64,000 nt of DNA from Verrucomicrobiota bacterium. Lineage in GTDB: Bacteria > Verrucomicrobiota > Verrucomicrobiia > Limisphaerales > UBA1319. Both the position numbers and the translations under genes were made by a program. Position 1 is the first letter of the stretch, and the number at the start of each line of letters is the position of its first letter. This document shows positions 35,880 to 45,700 of this stretch, one piece after another. The stretch spans positions 22,150 to 86,149 of the forward strand of contig JAKLHY010000031.1 in assembly GCA_022709905.1 (NCBI GenBank), read 5' to 3'. The notes under the pieces were generated by a model, which was not told the origin of the DNA, made no database searches, and saw nothing but the letters and a program-made list of their open reading frames with translations.

Positions 35880-37376
35880 TTAAATCCCCCTCATTTGAGC
35901 AAACCCCGCGGATCGAGTAAATCGCGAATTTGAACTGCCCGCCGCTTGATTCTGGGATTTGAGTTGAAGTAGCAACACGGATGGCGATCTAAGCTCTGCC
36001 AGGGATAAGCGGCCGTCTTTTTCGAGAATGCCCTGCCGCACGAGCTGAAGATCGTGTTCGCCGTCCAAGAGATAGAGTCTGTAACAGGTGGGGAAGCTCC
36101 AAGGTGTTTTACGAAGGATCAAATGGGTTGGGGCCCCGGCGGTGTCGAAATTGCTCAATAACACTGCGCCCTCAGTGTTGTCGGAATTCAACCCCGCGCA
36201 GACCGCCACCTGACCGGGCTCGCAGGATGGCGTTTCGACGCGGCGCGGCGTATCAAGCAGGCGGCGGAACGCCTTAAAGGCATAATAGGTTTTCCGGGGC
36301 ACTCCATTCAGATTGAACAGCCCAAAAGCCTGGATTTCACCGGTATAGAAATTGGCGGCGTTTACGGGCGCGTCTTGAATCGACATCAGCACCCACGCGG
36401 CAAAGGCTGCCCCGCGCGGACCTCCCAACTCAGCACTCCATTGTTCGCGCATCAGGCCTTGACCCTCGCGCAACATGGGACGCCAGTCTTCCCGGGGCAG
36501 GTAGTTCCATTCATTGCAGTGGCTTTCGGTCCGGGAAAAGCCATGGGCATCGAGCAACTCCCGGAGGGCGCGAGCCCGGCGGCCGTAGTCTGACGGATCC
36601 TGGGAATAGCGATGCCAGGAAAAGAAGTCCAACGGCACTTGCCGTGTCTGGCAATGCTTCAGAAAACTTAACAGAAAACTGCTGGCCTTGAAAACGCCAT
36701 CCGTGAATTCGCCTGTGTTCCCGAGCGATGGACCACCGACCTTCAAGTCCGGCCATCGCGCCTTGATGGCTCGTGCGGTTACCTCGTAGAGCTCGAAATA
36801 TTGCCCGTCGGTTCCTGTCCACATCGCCGGCTGATTCTCGGGTTCGTTCCAGATCTCCCAATAACGGATGTCGTGACGAAAGCCCTCCGCCCAGCCCTCG
36901 TTGTAATGCCGGATGATGCCGCAGCAGATCTCGGCCCACTTCGCGGGGTCTTTCGGAGGATGGACCCTGTGCTTGCGGGGCGTGTGCTCGATGCTTTCCC
37001 CCAGACGATAGACCATTGATGAACCCACGTTCACGATCGATGCCAGGTAATCATCTGTGGGGCCAAAGGTGTAGCTGTCAGGTTGTGTCGGGTCGTTGCG
37101 GAACTCTCGAAAGACCGTGCTGATGTCAACCGCATCGTAGTTCACCCATACTACATCGTGAAGGCGTGTCAGCGGCACACCCAATTCCCGGTGATAATCC
37201 GAAAGATCCACCGTGCCCCGATAGCACAACGGCCCCATGTTGACGCCGTGCAACGGGCGGATCGTCCCTCGAACCTGTGAGAAGTCCACCCTGAGTTCAG
37301 TCCCGGCCAGGCTCAGAGACACAAACAGCCCGGCAAACAACAACAAAGGGGTCAGTTCTTGGTTTTTATATGTCAC
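35880..37376 (-). CDS. GH39-like glycoside hydrolase
   Basis: A 498-residue exported protein starting at GTG 37376, followed by a signal helix (LLLFAGLFVSLSLAG). The fold is a TIM barrel of the GH39 type (beta-xylosidase or iduronidase-like): RGTIRPLHGVNMGP near the start, then acid/base Glu in YWEIWNEPENQ and the likely nucleophile Glu in ESHCNEWNYLP. Its start codon overlaps the stop of the upstream transposase (GTGA), so its original promoter has probably been displaced. The substrate is not determined. Confidence 0.8.
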   Translation of the reverse strand: MTYKNQELTPLLLFAGLFVSLSLAGTELRVDFSQVRGTIRPLHGVNMGPLCYRGTVDLSDYHRELGVPLTRLHDVVWVNYDAVDISTVFREFRNDPTQPDSYTFGPTDDYLASIVNVGSSMVYRLGESIEHTPRKHRVHPPKDPAKWAEICCGIIRHYNEGWAEGFRHDIRYWEIWNEPENQPAMWTGTDGQYFELYEVTARAIKARWPDLKVGGPSLGNTGEFTDGVFKASSFLLSFLKHCQTRQVPLDFFSWHRYSQDPSDYGRRARALRELLDAHGFSRTESHCNEWNYLPREDWRPMLREGQGLMREQWSAELGGPRGAAFAAWVLMSIQDAPVNAANFYTGEIQAFGLFNLNGVPRKTYYAFKAFRRLLDTPRRVETPSCEPGQVAVCAGLNSDNTEGAVLLSNFDTAGAPTHLILRKTPWSFPTCYRLYLLDGEHDLQLVRQGILEKDGRLSLAELRSPSVLLLQLKSQNQAAGSSNSRFTRSAGFAQMRGI

Positions 37377-38311
37377 TTTCCATCTCCCTTCGGCTGGTGA
37401 TACAGCAGATGATTCACATATCCTGATGAGCCCATTCGCAACCGCTCCGCAATCCACTTCACTGTCACCGCCGTTTCTGCCCGCAACCGCACCGCGATGG
37501 CCAGCTTCTGCTGATCCCCCTTGGAACGTCGCGCCAATCCCACCTCATCCCAGCGCCGCCGTTTCATTTCGGCCACCACGATGGTTTCCGCGTGCTCTTC
37601 CACCGTTTCCTGCCGTTCCGCTCCGTAATGCTCCGCCCCCAGTCGCTCCTTCATCTGCCCCAGCAATTCCTTCCGAAACGCTTCCGTTCCCAGGCACCAT
37701 CCGCGGCGCAATTTCTGGTAGTCGGCTCCCGTTTCGGCCGCACGCCGCTCCTCCAGCCCGCGCTCCAATTCTCGCCGCCCCGCCGCACTGTCCCGCGGGA
37801 TTCGATACTCCCCCAGCAGCCGGTCCACTCGCAGCCACGGCCACCGCTTCCCCGGCCGCTTCAAATACTCCGGCCAACTGCTCCACGCATACTCCCGCAG
37901 GCGTTGCTCCGGCTTCAGCAACTTCGCCCTCGCCGGGTTCAAATGCACGTAATCGCACACCGTCCGCAAATACCCGTTGCCGCTGCCGTCCACCACCAGC
38001 GCCTTGTAACGCCCGCTGAACAAATGCCCGAAAAGCTTGTGCCGCCGGTTGAACCGCCCCGTGTAGGTGCCCAGAAACCACTTCATCCCCGCCACCAGGT
38101 TCCCGCGTGGCGTTTCCATTACCAGATGAAAGTGATTGGGCATCAGGCAGAGCGCATGCACCTGCCAACCCGTCTTGGCACAGGCCTCCCCCAGCGTGGT
38201 AAAAAAACGCTGCCGATCCTCGTCGTCTCGGAAAATGGGCTCGCACCGGTCCCCGCGATTCATCACGTGATACACCGCGCCGGGATATTCCACTCTCAAC
38301 TTCCGCGCCAT
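37373..38311 (-). CDS. REP-associated tyrosine transposase (RAYT, Y1_Tnp)
   Basis: A 312-residue HUH-type transposase. MARKLRVEYPGAVYHVMNRG opens the domain; the HUH metal motif is NHFHLVMETP and the catalytic Tyr lies in RTVCDYVHLNPARA. The C-terminal region (EEHAETIVVAEMKRRRW, then RLRMGSSGYVNHLL) resembles the DNA-recognition tail of RAYTs. ATG 38311 fits the family start; the open frame extends upstream into a sulfatase remnant. The gene looks intact. Confidence 0.9.
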   Translation of the reverse strand: MARKLRVEYPGAVYHVMNRGDRCEPIFRDDEDRQRFFTTLGEACAKTGWQVHALCLMPNHFHLVMETPRGNLVAGMKWFLGTYTGRFNRRHKLFGHLFSGRYKALVVDGSGNGYLRTVCDYVHLNPARAKLLKPEQRLREYAWSSWPEYLKRPGKRWPWLRVDRLLGEYRIPRDSAAGRRELERGLEERRAAETGADYQKLRRGWCLGTEAFRKELLGQMKERLGAEHYGAERQETVEEHAETIVVAEMKRRRWDEVGLARRSKGDQQKLAIAVRLRAETAVTVKWIAERLRMGSSGYVNHLLYHQPKGDGK

Positions 38312-38333
38312 CCCCGCCAGACTATTCCCCCGC

Positions 38334-38361
38334 CATAATATGTCAATACTAAGAACTGACC
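38334..38361 (-). repeat. RAYT-linked upstream motif
   Basis: On the minus strand GGGTCAGTTCTTAGTATTGA followed by CATATTATG lies just upstream of the transposase gene. Related GGGTCAG(G/T)TCTT-TTGACA motifs often precede RAYT genes, so this probably marks an element end or recognition sequence. It also marks the point where sulfatase similarity stops. Confidence 0.5.
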
Positions 38362-38379
38362 CTATTGCTGGGATGGAGG

Positions 38380-39149
38380 TCTGCTTCCAATAACCCATGA
38401 TGTCATGGGGGTTGACCAGGCAGACGATCAAGGCAAAAGGTTGGGGCGCGCAGGGATGAACTTGCGTGAGAAACTCAGCCGCTTGCTTGGCGTAGAGGGC
38501 ATCATTCTGCACGACCTCACCACCACCCTGGTAAGGCAGGATGTGGTCCGAAGCATCGGGCGGAACCCATCCCTTAAATCCAAACTGCTCCAAGTCGATC
38601 GGACTGTCGATCCCGGCTCATGTGCCATTTGCCTCGGAACTGGACGTCATAGCCCGCGTTCTCCAGCATCTTGGCCATGTTCATTAGGCCGGTCCGCAGC
38701 GTCATTTGGCCGTAGGGGTAGGTGTTGGTGGCGCTCCCGGTTTCGAGCACCTCCAGCACGCCGTGTTGGGGATCGTAAAGGCCGGTGAAAAGTGTGGCCC
38801 GGCTGGGCGAGCACATCGCTGCGTTGCAGTAGGCCCTCGTGAAAGTCAGCCCGTGCCGTTCAAGCCGCTTGCGGTTGAGCAGGTTCCTATCGGCCCATCC
38901 TTCGGGCCAGTGCTGCGGAAAGCGTTCCTGGTCGGTGATGAGGATGAGTAAGTTGGGACGCGTTGGGCTGGGCTTTAAATTTGGATGACGACCGGGCTTT
39001 GGATTTGGATGACCTTGGCTGGCGGCTTCAACTGGAATCGCGGGCATCGTGAGCTCAGCGGCGAGGGCGGCTCCGCCCTTGCGTATGAAACTACGACGAC
39101 TAACCCCGGCTTCTGGATTTGGAATTTCTTGTGCTCGAGGATTGGACAT
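38380..39149 (-). pseudogene. Sulfatase, frameshifted and truncated by the RAYT element
   Basis: This begins like a Tat-exported sulfatase (SRRSFIRKGGAA), with LLILITDQERFPQHWP and the formylglycine motif MCSPSRATLFTGL intact. Near 38605 the frame shifts by +1: GKWHMSRDRQSD continues in the new frame as SPIDLEQFGFKGWVPPDA, DALYAKQAAEFL and LIVCLVNPHDIMGYWK. Similarity then ends at the RAYT motif. The C-terminal half is missing from the window, so the enzyme cannot be functional. A Pro/Asn-rich insertion (residues about 45-68) reflects simple-sequence expansion. Confidence 0.85.
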
Positions 39150-39365
39150 GATGGGTCTTTCTTGCCGACAGGCATTTGCTTTTTCGAGTTGGCTGGTATC
39201 TATCGGGCCAGAAGTCGTGATTCAAGGAGAAACAGAGCAGAATTGTCGTCACCCTCCGGGTAACAAAACTTTTGGCGCAATTCCGGATGGCCGTTTTGCA
39301 TCCTATTCGCATGACAGAACCGGCTGATTTTGTTAAACTCACCGTCAGATGGTGTCGAGGGATCC

Positions 39366-40346
39366 ATGCCGGCCAATCTAACACCTGAATACGAGAAGGC
39401 GGAGCAGCGTTTCCGTGAGGCGGTAACCGATGAGGCGCGGATTGCGGCTTTGCAGGAAATGCTCAGCGCCATTCCCAAGCACAAGGGGACCGAGAAGATG
39501 CAGGCCGACCTGAAGCGCCGGCTCAGTCAATTGCGGCGTGAGCATCAGAAATCAGGCGTCGGCAAAGGCCCTGATCCTTTCTACGTGCCGCGCAGCGGGG
39601 CGGGGCAGGTGGTGCTCGTCGGATTGCCGAACACGGGCAAGAGCAGTTTGGTGGCGGCAACCACGCATGCCGATGTGAAAGTTGCCGACTATCCCTTTAC
39701 CACGGTGACGCCTCATCCGGGCTTATGGATCCAGGATGAAATTCCGATTGAACTGGTGGACACCCCTCCTCTCACACCAGAACACGTTCCCACGGGGCTT
39801 ATGGGCACGATCCGCTCAGCCGATATTATCTGTCTGGTGACCGAGGCGGCCGACAATGTATGTGAGCAGGTCGAATCAGTGCTGGCCGCGCTGGCGGCAC
39901 GGGAGTTGACGTTGCGCACCCGTCCGCGCAACCAGTTGCTGCCTCTCGATCCCCAACCGAAACCGGCCTTGATTGTGATCAACAAAATGGACATTGCTCC
40001 CCCGGGGATGTTGGAGGAAGTCCAGGATCTATATGGCCCACAGTTGGATTGCCGCGCTGTGAGCGCCCGTACCCGTCAGGGCTTGGACGAGTGGTTCCAG
40101 CGATTGTGGGAGCTGCTGGTCATGATTCGAGTGTTCGCCAAACAACCCGGGCATCCCCCCGATCTGAAGAAACCATTCCTTTTGTCCGCCGGCTCGACCG
40201 TCGCCGACTTGGCTCGAATGATCCATCGGGACTTGCCTGATCACATGAAATTTGCCCGGCTTTGGGGACATGGCCGTTTCGAAGGCCAACAGGTTCATCG
40301 GACTGAAGTGTTACGGGACCGAGACATCGTCGAAATTCATGAATAA
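39366..40346 (+). CDS. TGS-domain GTPase (DRG/Obg superfamily)
   Basis: A 326-residue cytoplasmic GTPase. After a helical N-terminus (1-65) come G1 GLPNTGKSSL, G3 DTPPLTPEHVPTG, G4 INKMDIAPPG and a C-terminal TGS domain (about 262-326, starting FLLSAGSTVADLARMIHRD). This order matches DRG-like proteins, which bind ribosomes or RNA. ATG 39366 gives the natural N-terminus; a TTG at 39330 exists. It overlaps the next gene by 8 bp. Confidence 0.88.
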   Translation: MPANLTPEYEKAEQRFREAVTDEARIAALQEMLSAIPKHKGTEKMQADLKRRLSQLRREHQKSGVGKGPDPFYVPRSGAGQVVLVGLPNTGKSSLVAATTHADVKVADYPFTTVTPHPGLWIQDEIPIELVDTPPLTPEHVPTGLMGTIRSADIICLVTEAADNVCEQVESVLAALAARELTLRTRPRNQLLPLDPQPKPALIVINKMDIAPPGMLEEVQDLYGPQLDCRAVSARTRQGLDEWFQRLWELLVMIRVFAKQPGHPPDLKKPFLLSAGSTVADLARMIHRDLPDHMKFARLWGHGRFEGQQVHRTEVLRDRDIVEIHE

Positions 40347-41316
40347 CTGCCGCCGCATCTCCCGTCGAAAACTCCTCGCAAGTGGGATCCTCGCTATTTT
40401 CGGGGCATGGAAGGGAACAAACCGTGGGTGGGGAAAAAACGGCCATCCGGACTCCCGTGAGATGATTACCGATCCGCGCTTCGAACGGGGATTCCGCCTG
40501 ATCGAGCCCGCGCCGGGAAAGCGGTTGGTTTACGGGACCTGGCCGGAGGCGCGTCCTGATCTGCCGCCCGCCTGGGACCTTGATCAGTGGTCCAGCCGCT
40601 TCCCACTGAAATCTGGCGTTGCCAGCCGGCTTCAGGCGGGGGGCTGGGAATCAGAAAATGAGGGCAAGCGAGTGGTGGTGGCTCCGCGTCAAAAACCCCG
40701 CGGTGACTTGACCCTGGAAATCCGCGGGGGGAACGAATACGGCCGACGTGCCAGGCGCGACGGGGAGCCATGGCCGCACCTGCTCGTGGAACAACAATTC
40801 ACCCAGCCCCCCCGTCTCGATCAACTCAAACACCTGCGGCTCCGACTCGAATGCCGTTTGCTTCATTGCCGACGATTCGATACCCCGGATTACTCGCGAG
40901 ACCGTCATGCCGCGCAATTCCAGCTTTTCCTCCAGATCCAAAACCTGAATTCTGCGTCCGTGGGTTACGGAAAACTGCTTTGGTTCGGGGTTCCGTTTTA
41001 CGACGATCGGCATCGATTCGTTCCCGAGTTTGCCGCGCGCGACACTGCGGGCACGAATATGTTTATCTTCACTATTGACGGCAAAACTGTCTCCTCTGAA
41101 AGCGCCCATGACCTCCAGTGGATCCGCACGGACATCGACTTACTTCCCCATATTCATCGGGGCCTTGACAGAGCCAGGACCCGCGGATTCCTCGCCGAAT
41201 CCAGGAACGACGCAGACTACAAAGTCAGCGGCATGAACCTGGGGTGGGAATTGCCGGGATTATTCGACGCCGCCATGCAGATCCGGAACCTTGGCCTGCA
41301 AATGATACAAGCGTGA
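40339..41316 (+). CDS. Tat-exported protein of unknown function
   Basis: A 325-residue protein whose N-terminus (RRISRRKLLASG, then ILAIFGAW) is a twin-arginine-like signal. The mature part is beta-rich (LTLEIRGGNEYGRRARRDGE, HLLVEQQFTQPPRLDQLKHL, AQFQLFLQIQNLN) and resembles carbohydrate-binding or jelly-roll domains, but no family motif was recognised. The ATG overlaps the GTPase stop, suggesting co-translation, though the two roles have no obvious link. Confidence 0.7.
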   Translation: MNNCRRISRRKLLASGILAIFGAWKGTNRGWGKNGHPDSREMITDPRFERGFRLIEPAPGKRLVYGTWPEARPDLPPAWDLDQWSSRFPLKSGVASRLQAGGWESENEGKRVVVAPRQKPRGDLTLEIRGGNEYGRRARRDGEPWPHLLVEQQFTQPPRLDQLKHLRLRLECRLLHCRRFDTPDYSRDRHAAQFQLFLQIQNLNSASVGYGKLLWFGVPFYDDRHRFVPEFAARDTAGTNMFIFTIDGKTVSSESAHDLQWIRTDIDLLPHIHRGLDRARTRGFLAESRNDADYKVSGMNLGWELPGLFDAAMQIRNLGLQMIQA

Positions 41317-41499
41317 TTCGGCCAACAGCGATTTCCGATTTAGCGCATTGCAGGGGCTAAGAACCTTGCGAACGGATCGCTCACCTTCAGGGCGGGGAAA
41401 CTCTGGGAGCTTTCCATGCTCTGGCAAGCCGTTGAGCCGCAGTTTCACCGGCCGCCTTGGATCATGGATTCTGAGCCTCCAGATGCAGCAACCACTTCA

Positions 41500-41894
41500 G
41501 GATATTCGATGCGTACTGTCATACTCGCCATGTTTCCGGGCCAACGAATCCTTGATGACTACGGGCAGGCCACCTTCCTACAGGAAATCCTGTTCCAAGC
41601 GCCGCAGTTGCTGGTCGAGCAGGTAGTTGGCTTGGTGAATCAGGCAAATAACGATGTTGGCGACGGTTGCCACCGGATCTGATCAGTGGTGCGGGATTTC
41701 CGGTCAATGAAGCGGTCGCAGAAGCGCACGGTGGCATCGTAGATGATCTGGGTTTTCGGATAGGAAAAGAGTTTTTGGTAGCCGCCGTGCGGGGGAATAA
41801 AACCTTCCAGGTGTGACCAATGGGACGGAGGTAACCGATGTCTGGCATCAGTCACCTTGGTTTTATTGGTCTCATGTTCCTTTCGATCAGGCAT
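41500..41894 (-). pseudogene. Four-helix-bundle suffix-domain protein remnant
   Basis: The minus strand encodes FIPPHGGYQKLFSYPKTQII and FCDRFIDRKSRTTDQI, the start of a four-helix-bundle protein, then in another frame VATVANIVICLIHQANYLLD and QQLRRLEQDFL, the suffix end, cut by a TAG at 41578. The middle (the usual RSGKQNIIEGS region) is missing. An internal deletion, a frameshift and a stop make it a clear relic. Confidence 0.75.
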
Positions 41895-42193
41895 GGGCAG
41901 ATGTTATGCCGCAAGGACGATTTTTAACTTTTCGATCAATCCCGGATCCCTTTCACCAAACAATCGATGCGCTTTGCCGAGTCCGCCGCGTTGGCTGACC
42001 GGCGCCTCATCGAAATCGTCCAGCTCAATGCTCAAGCTGGTGAAATGATCAAAGTTCAGCATCTGTAAAATGCTGCAGACACCATGCCTTTGGCCCCAAC
42101 ATCAGCCACTGGCCTGATTAAGACGACTTTTGGCTATGAAAATATTACCCTCATTCCAAAGCGATTCAACAAGAGGAATTTTGGAAAAAAAAC

Positions 42194-42286
<93 letters not shown>

Positions 42287-42402
42287 ACGCCATGGTTTTT
42301 GGGCAATCGAAGCATCACCGAAAAACCGGTGGAAACCGTGTAGCAAGTCTGGCTCAGCGGCTGGTCGTACGTCAAGAGCGGAAATGGGTCCAGGATCCGC
42401 AC

Positions 42403-42682
42403 CTAGTGTGGTGTTTGCGAAATACGCTGCATTCTGCGGCCAGGAGTTTTAGTCAGGAGCGAGGCGCGCCGACCGCGCATATCCGGAATGGATCTGTAAG
42501 GGAGGCGCAACGAAGTGCCTGCCCAAAAGAACGGCCGCCCAGAGGATTGCGCCGAAAATGGCCCGCTGACTTCGTTACGCGTCGGTTACAGCCCCCCGAA
42601 GGGGATGCGCCCTCCGCGTGCCTCGTCATCGGGCCATTTTGGGCGCAACAGAAGGCATCGTATTTTGCAAACACCAGACTAG
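42403..42682. mobile_element. MITE-like element with about 33-bp terminal inverted repeats
   Basis: The ends CTAGTGTGGTGTTTGCGAAA and CTAGTCTGGTGTTTGCAAAA (the latter read inward from the right end) match over about 33 bp with four mismatches. A second inner inverted pair (GCGCCGAAAATGGCCCG against GCGCCCAAAATGGCCCG) would fold the rest into a long hairpin. There is no credible protein. It lies in the spacer behind the tRNA-Ser gene. Confidence 0.7.
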
Positions 42683-42750
42683 CGACAAATGATATTGATG
42701 AGCTTATCTCTGTCGAGACGGCTGAACACAAGAATTAGGGTTGGCAGGTT

Positions 42751-45700
42751 TTATACAGCCGGAAGTTTCTCCAAGGCTTCGGTCAATTGGGCCTGGGCGT
42801 CGGCAAAGGCGTAGCTTTGGACGAGTTTCTCAAAGGATCCCCACGTTTCGGTGGAAAAGAGCGATTGCAGGAGGATCCGATGGGTTTCGATGAATTCGAG
42901 CGCGCCGGGATCGAATGCGGCAAGGAGTTGGGCCAGCTGGGAGGCGGCTGTGCGGACCTGGGCGGGATCCGAGGGGGGCACGGCTGTTGCGGCTGGGGCA
43001 GGGGCAGGGGCAGAGGGCGCCGATCGGTTCGAGTTCAAGAACGCATCCAACTGGGCGAGCAAGGGAGACAGGACCGTTGAGAGATCGCGGATTGCGGCAT
43101 CCACCTCGGCCGCGGGGGCATGGTTGCGAATGAGTTTTTCCAGGATGCCTGCGGAGCTGTGGACGGGTTTTGCGCCGATATTGCCGGCGACGCCTTTGAG
43201 CGTGTGGGCCAGTCGTTCGGCGAGGGACGGGTTGCCCTGGGCCAGCGCGGCGGTGATCTGGTCGATTGCAGCGCTCTGTTGATCGAGGAACTGGCGAAGG
43301 AGCTTGAGGTAGAGCTTTTGATTGCCTGCGACGCGCTGGAGTCCTTCGGCTGAGTTGAGCCCCTCGATGGCGGTCAATTGATCCGGGGCAGGGGAATCGG
43401 CGTTTTCGGGGGCGACATCGAGAGATGGGCGAGGGGTAGAGGCGGGTTTTTCTCGAGCGGTGGCAAGATTTGGGCCGGGATTGTAATAACGGCTGAGCGT
43501 CTCGAAGAGCGCGGTGGGATCGATCGGTTTTGAGAGGTGATCATTCATGCCGGCGCCCAGGCAACGCTGCCGTTCCTCGAGGGTGGCGTGGGCGGTCATA
43601 GCGATAATGGGCAGCGTGTCGAACCGGGGATTGCTTCTGAGTTTGGCGGTCGCCTGGTAGCCGTCCATCACGGGCATTTGAATATCCATCAAGACAACAT
43701 CGTAGGGGAGTGGGTGGGGTGATTTTTCGAGGATTTCGACGGCCTCTTTGCCGTTGTTGGCAGTCTTGACGGCGGCCCCGGCGCCTTCGAGGAGTTCTGA
43801 GGCGATTTGTTGGTTGATATCGTTGTCTTCGACCAGGAGGATGCGCGCTCCGTCGAGGTGGCGGGCATGGTCTGAGGCTGAGTGCTCAGCTGTCATGCCG
43901 CGATCCTCCAGTTCGGCGAAGATGCTCACGAGCGTATCGACGATCATGGACTTGGTCACCGGCTTGACCAGGAATCCGTCCAAGTGAAGCCGTTCCGCTT
44001 CCTCGCGCACGTCCTCGCGTCCGAAGGCGGTGACGAGGACGATGGCTGGCTGATGCCGCAAGGTTTCGTCGCTCTGGATGTGGCGGCTGGTTTGCAGGCC
44101 GTCCATTGATGGCATGCGCCAGTCCATAAAAATAATGTCATAAGGATCCTGGGCATCGTGCTTCTTGACCGCGGCGATTGCCGCCGGCCCCGAAGCAACG
44201 ATATCCACACTGTGGACGACGGCGGCCAGGGGTTCCTGGAGAATCTCACAGGCCGCGGGATTGTCGTCGACCACGAGGACGCGAAGATGGGCGAGTCGTT
44301 CAGGGATTATCTTGCCCGATCCTTTTTCGGCGCCGACCCCGAGCCAGACCGTAAAGAAAAAGGTCGTGCCCCGTCCGGGTTCACTCTCGAGCCAGATGCG
44401 TCCGCCCATCAACTCGACCAGGCGCCGGCAGATCGTCAGCCCGAGGCCGGTGCCGCCGTGTTTGCGGGTCGTGGACATATCGGCCTGCATGAACGGCTGA
44501 AAGAGCCTGGCCGATTGCTCGCGGCTCATGCCGATGCCGGTGTCGCGCACGGAGAATTTGAGCTGCACCTTTTCGCCGGTCTGTTGGAGCAGCTCGATAT
44601 TGAGGCGGATTTCGCCCTGTTCGGTAAACTTGACGGCGTTATTGACGAAATTGGTGAGGATCTGGCCGAGTCGGAGGGGATCCCCGAGGAGGTATTCGGG
44701 AATACCCGGGGCCACATGAGCCAGGAACTCCAAACCTTTTTCGTGGGCCTTCTGAGCGGTGAGGGTGGTGACAGAACTGATGACCTCATCGAGCTTGAAA
44801 TCAGTGGTTTCGAGGTCCAGCTTGCCGGCCTCGATCTTGGAAAAGTCAAGGATATCGTTGATGATCGCGAGCAGGGAGGTGCCGGCATTGTGCACCTTGC
44901 TGATGTAATCGCGTTGTTTGGGGGTGAGTTGGGTTCTGAGGGCGAGGTGCGACAGGCCGATGACGGCATTCATCGGCGTGCGGATTTCGTGGCTCATGTT
45001 GGCGAGGAACAAGGACTTCATCTCGGTGGCTTCCTCGGCCTTGAGCATGGCGGCCTTCAGTTCGGCCTCGGCCCGTTTCTGTTCGGTGATGTCGGTGAAC
45101 ATGCCGAAAGAGCCATGTTTGACGTCGTGCTCGTCGATGAGGGGAGTGGCGTTGACGCGGCAGGGGACAAGCGAGCGGTCAGGCCGGAGGAGGGAGACTT
45201 CGTAGGAACCCCGCTCGCCTTTCGCTCGCCGGGCGATGTTCTCCTTGAAAACTCGGGTGTTTTCCTCGTCGGTGAATTCGTAGATGTGGCGGCCGATGAG
45301 CTGCTCCCGGGTTCTTGCGAGGATCTGGCACATGGCCTCGTTGACTTCGATCAGAGTGCCTTGAGGATCGACCATGCAGAAACCTTCGGTGCAGGTGGCC
45401 AGAATTCGGCGGACCTGGCGTTCGCTGGCCGCGAGGGCTTGCTCGTTGCGTTTGCGTTCGGTGATATCGCGGATGCTGGTGAGCAAGGCGTTTTTGCCTC
45501 CCAGGGAGATGCGGATCAAGGTCACTTCGCAGGGGAACTCTGTTCCGTCTCGGCGTTTATGGACCCAATCAAAACGCAAGGAGGTCCCCATCTGCATGGC
45601 GGTTTGCATATGGTTGGAGGCCGCTTCGCTCGAGAGAGTGCCATCGGGTTGGCGTTCCGGGGAAAGGTCCACGGGACCGCATTTGAGCAAGTCCGCGATC

